Below the pieces are notes generated by a model. It did not search any database, was not told where the DNA came from, and was given only the letters and a program-made list of their open reading frames with translations. A stretch of DNA of 7,717 nucleotides from Gemmatimonadota bacterium (GTDB lineage Bacteria; Gemmatimonadota; Gemmatimonadetes; Gemmatimonadales; GWC2-71-9). Position numbers and translations under genes: made by a program. Shown piece by piece: positions 1-4,552 of the stretch. The stretch's first letter is position 1. Each line of letters begins with the position of its first letter. Location: positions 1-7,717 of the forward strand of contig QHUF01000001.1 of the NCBI GenBank assembly GCA_003221075.1. Direction: 5' to 3'.

Positions 1-324
1 TAGTACAGAGCCCAATTTGGCGTTAAGCTTTCGGATGGTGTCGAGGAAAAGCCGCAACGGTTCGTCGATGTTGCGCAGACGCATGAAGTGCGTGATACGT
101 TGCGGGGCTTTCAAAACAAACGTGAACTCCGCCGGGGTGACGGCATCCCAGCCGGCGATCGTCTTGGCACTAGGCATGCGATAGAAGGTGTAATTGATCT
201 CCACCGTGCGCAGTTGCTGGGCGTAGAATTCGAGCCACTTCGCACTCGGGAGCTTGGGCGGATAAAAGCTTCCCTTCCATTCCGGGAAGTTGTAACCCGA
301 CGTACCGACGTGCAGCCGCAGCAT
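1..324 (-). CDS. DUF72/YecE family protein, N-terminal 108 residues (runs off left edge)
   Basis: Reading the minus strand from an ATG at 324 gives an open frame to base 1 with no stop, so the gene is cut by the window edge. The start reads MLRLHVGTSGYNFPEWKGSF. This GTSGY..W.G.FYP opening is typical of DUF72 (YecE-like) proteins, which usually have about 240-300 residues and a TIM-barrel-like fold. Further family-like stretches are VEINYTFYRMPS at residues 41-52 and FTFVLKAPQRITHF at 67-80. The biochemical role of DUF72 is not established. The ATG is the first possible start after an open upstream stretch with no in-frame ATG, and it places the family motif at residue 7. There is no clear Shine-Dalgarno before it. 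The gene is divergent from the lipoprotein gene, with only 44 bp between the two starts, so at least one promoter must overlap coding sequence. Confidence 0.88.
   Translation of the reverse strand, partial: MLRLHVGTSGYNFPEWKGSFYPPKLPSAKWLEFYAQQLRTVEINYTFYRMPSAKTIAGWDAVTPAEFTFVLKAPQRITHFMRLRNIDEPLRLFLDTIRKLNAKLGSVL
165..180 (+). promoter_or_regulatory. weak sigma-54-like -24/-12 match upstream of the lipoprotein gene
   Basis: TGGCAC at 165-170, a 5-base spacer, then ATGC at 176-179 gives the required GG-N10-GC spacing and an exact -24 hexamer, with one mismatch in TTGC. It lies inside the opposite-strand DUF72 gene and would leave an untranslated leader of about 180 bases before the ATG at 369. 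The long distance makes chance likely. Confidence 0.15.
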
Positions 325-368
325 CGCGGCAAAGCTAGTCTGACCATTCTCGTTAAGGGAGGCGTCGC

Positions 369-1265
369 ATGAAGACGCTGAAGTGCTCACTCGCCGCGTT
401 CGTGTTTGTTCTCGCCGCATGCGGAACGTCGGCCGAGACCGAGCGCAAGCTGGCCGAGCTCGAGTCGGCCAACGCACAGAAGGACAGCCTGATGCAGGAA
501 GTGGCGATCAGCTCGCGGCTCATCAGCGACGTCAACGTCGAGCTCGCCAAGGCGAAGATCCGCAACAATCGCCTTCACGTCTCCAGCGAAAGCCCGATCA
601 CCGCGTCGAATGACACGCTGATCGCCAAGCTGCGCTACGTCGTGGCGCGCGTCCAGCAAACCGAAACCGCGCTGAACGAGAGCCGCGAGCGGATCAAGGG
701 CCTGACCACGCTGTCGGACAGCCTCCGCGCCACGCTCGATTCCACGGTGGGCAACATGCAGACGGTGATCGCCGGGCAGAAGACGACGATCGATCTGCTG
801 ACCGACCGCGTCGACGCGCTGACGGAAGAGAACGTCGCGTTGAAGGACAGCCTGGCGACGGGCTACTACGTCATTGGGACGCGCGACGAGCTCAAGAAGA
901 AGGGGATTCTCACCGAGCAGGGCGGCGGCCGCGTGCTCTTCATCCTGTGGCGCACGGGCAAGACGCTCCAGCCGGCGCGCAACCTCGATCCGCGCTTGTT
1001 CACGGCGATCGATACGCGCCAGGTGACGCAGATTCCCCTGCCCAGCGCGCGCGGGGAGTATCGCGTCGCGTCGCTGCAGGATCTGTCGTACGTCGCCGAG
1101 GAGAACAAGGACAACACCTTCTCCGGCGTGCCGAGCCTCACGATTACGTCGCCGGTCGATTTCTGGCGCAGCTCGAAATTCCTGGTCATCATCCGCGAGG
1201 GCGCGGGCGATCAGGTCGCGAATGGGGAGGCTCGGCCCTCCGATTCGCAGGTCCTCAGCCGCTAG
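369..1265 (+). CDS. coiled-coil outer-membrane-type lipoprotein
   Basis: This 298-residue protein begins with a lipoprotein signal peptide: Lys2 and Lys5, a hydrophobic core, then the lipobox L15-A-A-C18. Residue +2 after the cysteine is Gly, not Asp, which in proteobacteria would favour the outer membrane. Residues about 23-162 are rich in Glu, Lys, Ala, Leu and Ser with heptad-like spacing, predicting a long coiled coil. Residues about 165-277 look globular (GYYVIGTRDELKKKGIL, then a segment containing FWRSSKFLVII). From memory, that pattern resembles Bacteroidetes lipoproteins annotated as hypothetical or as Cbp1-type adhesins. The resemblance is not proof of adhesion. A strong Shine-Dalgarno (AAGGGAGG, about 355-362) sits 6 bases before the ATG and fixes the start. 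The C-terminal 20 residues are polar and probably disordered. The likely role is an envelope spacer or surface protein, with function unknown. Confidence 0.82.
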   Translation: MKTLKCSLAAFVFVLAACGTSAETERKLAELESANAQKDSLMQEVAISSRLISDVNVELAKAKIRNNRLHVSSESPITASNDTLIAKLRYVVARVQQTETALNESRERIKGLTTLSDSLRATLDSTVGNMQTVIAGQKTTIDLLTDRVDALTEENVALKDSLATGYYVIGTRDELKKKGILTEQGGGRVLFILWRTGKTLQPARNLDPRLFTAIDTRQVTQIPLPSARGEYRVASLQDLSYVAEENKDNTFSGVPSLTITSPVDFWRSSKFLVIIREGAGDQVANGEARPSDSQVLSR

Positions 1266-1296
1266 ACCAGCACGGACGGCGCGTTGCCAGGGGATG

Positions 1297-1324
1297 GTAG
1301 GGGCGCAGCATGCTGCGCCCCTAC
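1297..1324. repeat. perfect 28-bp palindrome, possible terminator or dispersed intergenic repeat
   Basis: The arm GTAGGGGCGCAG is followed by CATG and its exact reverse complement, a self-complementary stretch of 28 bases. As RNA it folds into a 12-bp stem with a 4-base loop. It starts 32 bases after the lipoprotein stop and is followed by a T-rich run (ATTCTTT), so it can serve as that gene's terminator. The perfect symmetry also fits a dispersed REP-like palindrome. The ATG in its centre opens a longer frame for tag, but the tag family start lies further on. Confidence 0.75.
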
Positions 1325-1366
1325 ATTCTTTCGTGGCCTCTTGTCGTTCGTGCTAGTTTCTCCGCA

Positions 1367-1957
1367 ATGGATAATCGTTGCGGCTGGTCCACGGCGAACG
1401 CCCAGATGATCGCCTACCACGATACCGAGTGGGGCGTCCCCGTACACAACGACACGCAGCTCTTCGGCAAGCTCGTGCTCGATGGATTTCAGGCGGGACT
1501 GTCGTGGGCGATCATCCTGCGCAAGCGCGATGCGTTTCTCAAAGCCTTCGATGGATTCAACCCGGACAAGATGGCGCGCTACGATGCCAGACGCATCGCG
1601 AAGATCCTCAGAGATCCGGGAATCGTGCGCAACAAACAGAAGGTGAAATCCGCGGTTGGGAACGCCCGCGCCTTCCTGAAGCTCAAGGACGCGGGGGAAT
1701 CGTTCGATCAGTTTCTCTGGCAGTTCGTGGGCGGCAAGCCAAAGGTGAACGCCTGGAAGACGCTGCGCGGAGTGCCGGCGGAGACCAGAGAATCGACCGC
1801 GATGAGCAAAGCGCTGGTCGAGCGAGGCTTTCGCTTCGTGGGGCCGACGATCGTCTACGCGTTCATGCAGGCCGTCGGCATGGTGAACGATCATCTCGTG
1901 ACGTGTGACAGATACGTCGAACTCACAACGGAGCACGGAGCACGGAGCAGGGGCTGA
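1367..1957 (+). CDS. tag: DNA-3-methyladenine glycosylase I
   Basis: This base-excision repair enzyme removes 3-methyladenine from alkylated DNA in the cytoplasm. The 196-residue protein aligns by eye along the whole of E. coli Tag (187 residues). It begins MDNRCGW, then AYHDTEWGVP, QAGLSW (42-47), GIVRNKQKV, FVGPTIVYAFMQA and VNDHLVTC. The zinc ligands are all present: Cys5, His18, His176 and Cys180. Tyr17 and Trp47 match the E. coli pocket residues Tyr16 and Trp46, while E. coli Tyr13 and Glu38 are replaced by Met14 and Asp39. I chose the ATG at 1367 because it puts the CGW motif at residue 5 as in the family. A start at 1310 would lie in the palindrome and add 19 unrelated residues. No clear Shine-Dalgarno is present. 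The last residues (from about 187) are encoded by a heptanucleotide repeat and are not family sequence. Confidence 0.95.
   Translation: MDNRCGWSTANAQMIAYHDTEWGVPVHNDTQLFGKLVLDGFQAGLSWAIILRKRDAFLKAFDGFNPDKMARYDARRIAKILRDPGIVRNKQKVKSAVGNARAFLKLKDAGESFDQFLWQFVGGKPKVNAWKTLRGVPAETRESTAMSKALVERGFRFVGPTIVYAFMQAVGMVNDHLVTCDRYVELTTEHGARSRG
1929..1949 (+). repeat. heptanucleotide tandem repeat, 3 exact units (CGGAGCA)
   Basis: Three perfect copies of CGGAGCA lie head to tail at 1929-1935, 1936-1942 and 1943-1949. They form the 3' end of tag, and the frame continues through them to a stop six bases later. A degenerate inverted counterpart (TGCTCCG and relatives) lies at 1964-1982. Confidence 0.85.
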
Positions 1958-1982
1958 ACGTACTGCTCCGTGCGCTCTGCTC
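1931..1982. terminator. hairpin between convergent tag and efp, probable bidirectional terminator
   Basis: The left arm 1931-1950 and right arm 1963-1982 pair at 17 of 20 positions, with the inner 11 bp (GCACGGAGCAG) perfect and a 12-base loop. The loop contains the tag stop codon (1955-1957), and the right arm touches the efp stop (1982-1984). In the plus direction it is followed by a weak T-rich stretch (TATTTCG). In the minus direction there is no T tract, so termination of efp here is less certain. Confidence 0.5.
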
Positions 1983-2539
1983 TATTTCGCTCTCTCCAAA
2001 TACTGCCCAGATCTCGGATCCACCCGCACCTTTTCGCCCGGTGAGATAAACTCCGGCACCTGCACCGTCACACCGTTCGACAACTTCGCGGGCTTCGTGC
2101 TCGCCGTCTTCGTCGCCGTCTTCATCACCGGCGACGTCTCGACCACCTGCAGCTCGATCACCGACGGCAGCTCGATGGCGATGGGCCGTCCGTCGAGCCA
2201 CTCGACCTGCACCACCATCTCCGGCTGCAGCCAGGGCGTGTCCTCGCCCACCGCCCGCTCGTCGAGTGTGAACTGCTCGTAGGTCTGCTGATCCATCACG
2301 TGCACGCCACCCTGGTCCTGATACAAGACCTGCATCTCCTTCGTATCGAGACGCGCTTCCTGGAGGAAGTCGGTCGCGGCAAGACGCTGATCGAACGTGT
2401 TGCCGGAAACGAGACTGCGGAAACGCACCTGCACGAATGCCCGGAGGTTGCCGGGCGTGCGATGCGTGAAGTCCATGACGCGGCACGGCTGGCCGTCGAT
2501 CATGAGGACGTGACCTTTGCGAATGTCTGTGGCTTTCAT
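1982..2539 (-). CDS. efp: translation elongation factor P
   Basis: EF-P binds between the P and E sites of the ribosome and relieves stalling at polyproline stretches. The 185-residue protein has the usual three-domain length: a KOW-like domain (about 1-62), a first OB domain (about 63-127) and a C-terminal OB domain (about 128-185). The latter carries the family signature KPAKLSNGVTVQVPEF (149-164) and ends RSGQYLERAK. The tip of the beta3-beta4 loop reads PGNLRAF (29-35). This aligns with PGKGQAF of E. coli, so Asn31 replaces the modified Lys34. The loop has ordinary EF-P length, not the longer EfpL/YeiP loop. The ATG at 2539 is the first possible start, as an in-frame TAA lies 15 bases upstream. 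A CIRCE operator begins 26 bases upstream, suggesting HrcA control. No strong Shine-Dalgarno is visible. Confidence 0.95.
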   Translation of the reverse strand: MKATDIRKGHVLMIDGQPCRVMDFTHRTPGNLRAFVQVRFRSLVSGNTFDQRLAATDFLQEARLDTKEMQVLYQDQGGVHVMDQQTYEQFTLDERAVGEDTPWLQPEMVVQVEWLDGRPIAIELPSVIELQVVETSPVMKTATKTASTKPAKLSNGVTVQVPEFISPGEKVRVDPRSGQYLERAK

Positions 2540-2565
2540 GGGAGCGGGAACTTAAACCGGCGGCC

Positions 2566-2592
2566 TTAGCACTCCAAGGCCCCGAGTGCTTA
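2566..2592. promoter_or_regulatory. CIRCE element (HrcA operator)
   Basis: TTAGCACTC at 2566-2574, a 9-base spacer, then GAGTGCTTA at 2584-2592. The CIRCE consensus is TTAGCACTC-N9-GAGTGCTAA, so 17 of 18 arm positions match and the spacing is exact. CIRCE normally binds the repressor HrcA and controls groESL and dnaK operons. Here the nearest start is efp (minus), 26 bases away. The plus-strand gene at 2750 starts about 157 bases away on the other side. No chaperone gene is in the window. Confidence 0.82.
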
Positions 2593-2707
2593 GTGAGCAG
2601 CCTCACACCCGTTACTCGTGTCTAATTGCAGCTTTCCGCAGCGGAGTGTCCACAGAATAGGAGAGGATTTTTAGCATAACGCATTGCATAATAGTCAGAT
2701 AGATGAC
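2593..2707. other. divergent intergenic stretch between CIRCE and the sigma-54-like site
   Basis: This stretch carries no gene I can support. Bases 2667-2704 are strikingly AT-rich compared with the surroundings and contain two copies of GCATAA 12 bases apart (2674 and 2686). The second copy overlaps a -10-like CATAAT (2687-2692), but I find no matching -35. The block could be a second promoter or an activator binding site. No clear efp promoter is seen on the minus strand. Confidence 0.3.
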
Positions 2708-2723
2708 CGGCACCAAGCTTGCC
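2708..2723 (+). promoter_or_regulatory. sigma-54-like (-24/-12) promoter before the unknown gene
   Basis: CGGCAC at 2708-2713, spacer CAAGC, then TTGC at 2719-2722. Against TGGCAC-N5-TTGC this is 9 of 10, with GGCAC and TTGC exact and correct GG-N10-GC spacing. Transcription would start near 2734, leaving a short leader with the Shine-Dalgarno AAGGAGG at 2738-2744 and the ATG at 2750. A sigma-54 activator gene lies 1.1 kb away. Confidence 0.45.
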
Positions 2724-2749
2724 TCTAAAGTCGCCGTAAGGAGGGAAGC

Positions 2750-3466
2750 ATGATCAGGCCCATGATCCATCGCCAATTGACCCGCGGCGACCTCGCTTGT
2801 CTGGTGGACGAGATCGCCCGGATGGATGTCTCGGAAGGACGCGAAGCCGACGAGGCCCTGCGAGCGGGCGCCGTCGACATCGTCCTCGATTCCCCCGCGG
2901 CCCTCGAAGCGGTCTTGGGCCGCGGCGGCGCGCCTGCTCCGCTGCCCCTCACGCTGCTATGGTACATCCCCGTTCGCGCCCAGCTGCGGACCCGCGGCGT
3001 GACCGACATCCAGCTGGCCGACTACGCGGCGACGCTGCCCGTCGTGTTCGCGACGTCGCAGTCGCAGCACGCAATCGCCAAAGGCGAAAACGGCATGTCG
3101 GAGTGGTGGCGCTACGTCGCCGCGTTACCGCAAGGCACGGTCGCACAGGCCGAGGCTGCGGCCGACGCGGCGGCACTGGCACTGTGGTGGGCCGGCTGCT
3201 TCCCCGAATGGGTGGAGCGCGGCGGCACCGGGCGAGGGATGGTGCACGCGTATGTCACGTTCGCCGGCCGTATGCTCGCGCTCGCGGCTGATCTGCTCGA
3301 GGCGTCCGCGCCAGAAGAAGCGGCGCTGTGCATCCGCGCCGCGGAAGCGCGCACCGAGCTGCACGCCGCACTGATCGAGGCGCGCGTCGACTACATCGGC
3401 GAAGACCCGCACAGCAGCGAAAACCGCCTCAACCGATTCTTGAGGCGGCTCGCTGACAACAACTAG
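2750..3466 (+). CDS. uncharacterised helical cytoplasmic protein
   Basis: I do not recognise a named family. The 238-residue protein has no signal peptide or clear membrane span and looks mainly alpha-helical, with Ala, Leu and Glu-rich stretches. Distinct segments are LPLTLLWYIPVRAQLRTRGV (65-84), followed by LADYAATLPVVF, then a paired-tryptophan segment EWWRYVAALP (118-127) and LWWAGCFPEWV (145-155). A charged C-terminal helix ends at 227-236. The clustered tryptophans and the LWY..VR motif look like conserved family features, and I have the impression of similar hypothetical proteins in Gemmatimonadota. AAGGAGG six bases before the ATG at 2750 supports this start over Met5. A sigma-54-like promoter precedes it. 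Its last codons overlap a terminator hairpin of the opposite gene, and only 13 bp separate the two stops. Confidence 0.85.
   Translation: MIRPMIHRQLTRGDLACLVDEIARMDVSEGREADEALRAGAVDIVLDSPAALEAVLGRGGAPAPLPLTLLWYIPVRAQLRTRGVTDIQLADYAATLPVVFATSQSQHAIAKGENGMSEWWRYVAALPQGTVAQAEAAADAAALALWWAGCFPEWVERGGTGRGMVHAYVTFAGRMLALAADLLEASAPEEAALCIRAAEARTELHAALIEARVDYIGEDPHSSENRLNRFLRRLADNN
3424..3448 (-). terminator. intrinsic terminator of the TPR gene, inside the convergent coding sequence
   Basis: A perfect 9-bp stem (CCGCCTCAA / TTGAGGCGG) has a 7-base loop at 3433-3439. Read on the minus strand, the stem is followed directly by TTTTCG, and it begins 31 bases after the TPR stop codon at 3480. On the plus strand no T tract follows, so the signal is directional. 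It occupies codons of the unknown gene shortly before its stop at 3466. Confidence 0.7.
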
Positions 3467-3479
3467 GCCAGGATGTGAG

Positions 3480-4418
3480 TTACCATTTCGAAATCTGATC
3501 CTGGAACTGCTTCGACCGCTCCGACAAGTCCGCCGGCGTAACCGACGGATCCTGCTTCACCAGCTCGACACGCTGCAGGTTCGACACAGCCTTGCCATAG
3601 GTCCCCTCGATCGCCAACGCGGCCCGATACTGTTCGACTGACTGCTCGAATCGGCCGGTCAGCTCCAGCGCCATGCCGAGGTTGTTGTGGAACGTCGCGA
3701 CGTTGTCCTCGATTTCGTTGGCGCGAGCCAACGGACCGATCGCATCCTCGAACCGCTGCAGCTGAAAATAGAGCGTGCCGAGGTTGTTCATCGCCCACGT
3801 GTCGCTGTCGTTCTTCACGATGGCGCGTTGGTAAGCCACGATCGCGTCATCGGTCTTGCCCTGCGCTTCGAACACCCGCCCCTGCAGCCGCAGCGGCTCG
3901 CTCGACGTCGAGTCGAGTGCGATGGCGGCTTCGATGTGCACCAACGCGCTGTCGGGCTGGCCTGACTCGAGCAGCACACGGCTGAGGTTGAGGTGACTCT
4001 TCACGTGCGTCGAGTCGATGGTGAGCGACTGCACGAACGCGCTTTCCGCCTGCTGACGGTCACCAGACTTCCACGCCGACAGGCCGAGCATGTAAAAGCC
4101 CCACGCATTGCCGGGCCGGCTCTCGGTGTACGTCTTGAACAGGACCGTGGCGTCATCGTAACGGCGGTCGCGATAGGCGGAATCCGCCATCTCGAACGTC
4201 ACAGGCTTCTCAGTGCTGCCGGTACTGCCATTGCTGACCGGCACCGTCGAGGACGACGTCGATCCCACCGGCTCACTGGCACGCGCCTGGTCGGGGTTCC
4301 GGTCGCTGCACGCGGCAAAGGTGTAGGCGGCGATCACGGTGGACACGATCGCGGCCATCAGAATGACCGGGAATCGAAACGAACGACTGGACTGATTCAG
4401 CTCGAATTGGTACGACAT
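3480..4418 (-). CDS. membrane-anchored TPR-repeat protein
   Basis: This 312-residue protein has a short basic N-terminus (Arg12, Arg15) and one hydrophobic segment (about 16-36) ending FAAC37. The segment is either a membrane anchor or an atypical lipobox, since Phe at -3 is unusual. A Ser/Thr/Gly-rich linker follows (about 50-72). Residues about 74-286 hold six TPR-like units of about 33-34 residues, starting near 74, 107, 140, 174, 207 and 241. Examples are NNLGTLYFQLQRFEDAI and NNLGMALELTGRFEQSV. TPR arrays bind partner proteins, so this is likely an extracytoplasmic scaffold for an unknown partner. I chose the ATG at 4418 because GGAGGAG lies just before it. An in-frame GTG at 4460 would add 14 Pro/Gly-rich residues ahead of the membrane segment. 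A sigma-54-like site and an RBS-masking inverted repeat precede the start, and the upstream neighbour is the NtrC-type regulator. Confidence 0.88.
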   Translation of the reverse strand: MSYQFELNQSSRSFRFPVILMAAIVSTVIAAYTFAACSDRNPDQARASEPVGSTSSSTVPVSNGSTGSTEKPVTFEMADSAYRDRRYDDATVLFKTYTESRPGNAWGFYMLGLSAWKSGDRQQAESAFVQSLTIDSTHVKSHLNLSRVLLESGQPDSALVHIEAAIALDSTSSEPLRLQGRVFEAQGKTDDAIVAYQRAIVKNDSDTWAMNNLGTLYFQLQRFEDAIGPLARANEIEDNVATFHNNLGMALELTGRFEQSVEQYRAALAIEGTYGKAVSNLQRVELVKQDPSVTPADLSERSKQFQDQISKW

Positions 4419-4421
4419 GGC

Positions 4422-4451
4422 TCCTCCGGGAGCAGGGGTTCGCCCGGAGGA
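4422..4451 (-). promoter_or_regulatory. inverted repeat that can sequester the TPR gene's ribosome binding site
   Basis: In the minus-strand RNA, UCCUCCGGG (4451-4443) is followed by a 12-base loop and CCCGGAGGA (4430-4422), a perfect 9-bp GC-rich stem. The downstream arm contains the Shine-Dalgarno GGAGGA, three bases before the AUG at 4418. The upstream arm carries the anti-Shine-Dalgarno sequence CCUCC. The fold would hide the ribosome binding site, provided transcription starts upstream of 4451. Confidence 0.55.
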
Positions 4452-4453
4452 AA

Positions 4454-4469
4454 GGCACACGCGGTGCCA
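4454..4469 (-). promoter_or_regulatory. candidate sigma-54-like promoter before the TPR gene
   Basis: On the minus strand TGGCAC (4469-4464), five bases, then GTGC (4458-4455) gives an exact -24 hexamer, correct GG-N10-GC spacing and one mismatch in TTGC. The start of transcription would be near 4443, 25 bases before the ATG at 4418. It overlaps a heptanucleotide repeat, which supplies part of the match, so chance is possible. Confidence 0.3.
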
Positions 4470-4491
4470 GGTGCCTGGTGTCTGGTGTCAG
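4464..4491. repeat. degenerate heptanucleotide tandem repeat, 4 units
   Basis: The four units are GTGCCAG, GTGCCTG, GTGTCTG and GTGTCAG in direct succession, fitting the pattern GTGYCWG. They lie in the 134-bp gap between the regulator stop (4553) and the TPR start (4418). The rest of the gap (4492-4552) shows only a weak 5-bp hairpin (AGCTC/GAGCT near 4514-4528). Confidence 0.75.
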
Positions 4492-4552
4492 TTGGTAATC
4501 AACGACTTACGCTAGCTCGACGAGAGCTTCGTGTGCGGACAAACACTGAATG

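Noticed and set aside
88..372. Plus-strand frame of 94 codons
   Set aside because: It is antisense to the DUF72 gene, which has clear family motifs on the minus strand.
1272..1290. GG-N10-GC sigma-54-like spacing before tag
   Set aside because: Only the GG and TTGC match. The rest of the -24 element differs, so it is not better than chance.
1310..1366. Upstream extension of tag from the ATG at 1310
   Set aside because: That ATG is the centre of the 28-bp palindrome, and the 19 extra residues are absent from the Tag family.
1262..1936. Minus-strand frame of 224 codons opposite tag
   Set aside because: It is antisense to a full-length Tag with intact motifs, and its own translation has no recognisable motif.
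1923..2606. Long minus-strand frame overlapping efp (227 codons)
   Set aside because: It is a frame-shifted shadow of efp with Arg/Ala/Gly-rich low-complexity translation.
4209..4235. 7-bp inverted repeat (TGCCGGT/ACCGGCA) in the TPR gene
   Set aside because: It lies in the low-complexity Ser/Thr/Gly linker coding region and has no positional logic.
4514..4528. AGCTC/GAGCT inverted repeat as a terminator of the regulator operon
   Set aside because: The stem is only 5 bp with no T tract on the minus strand, too weak to call.
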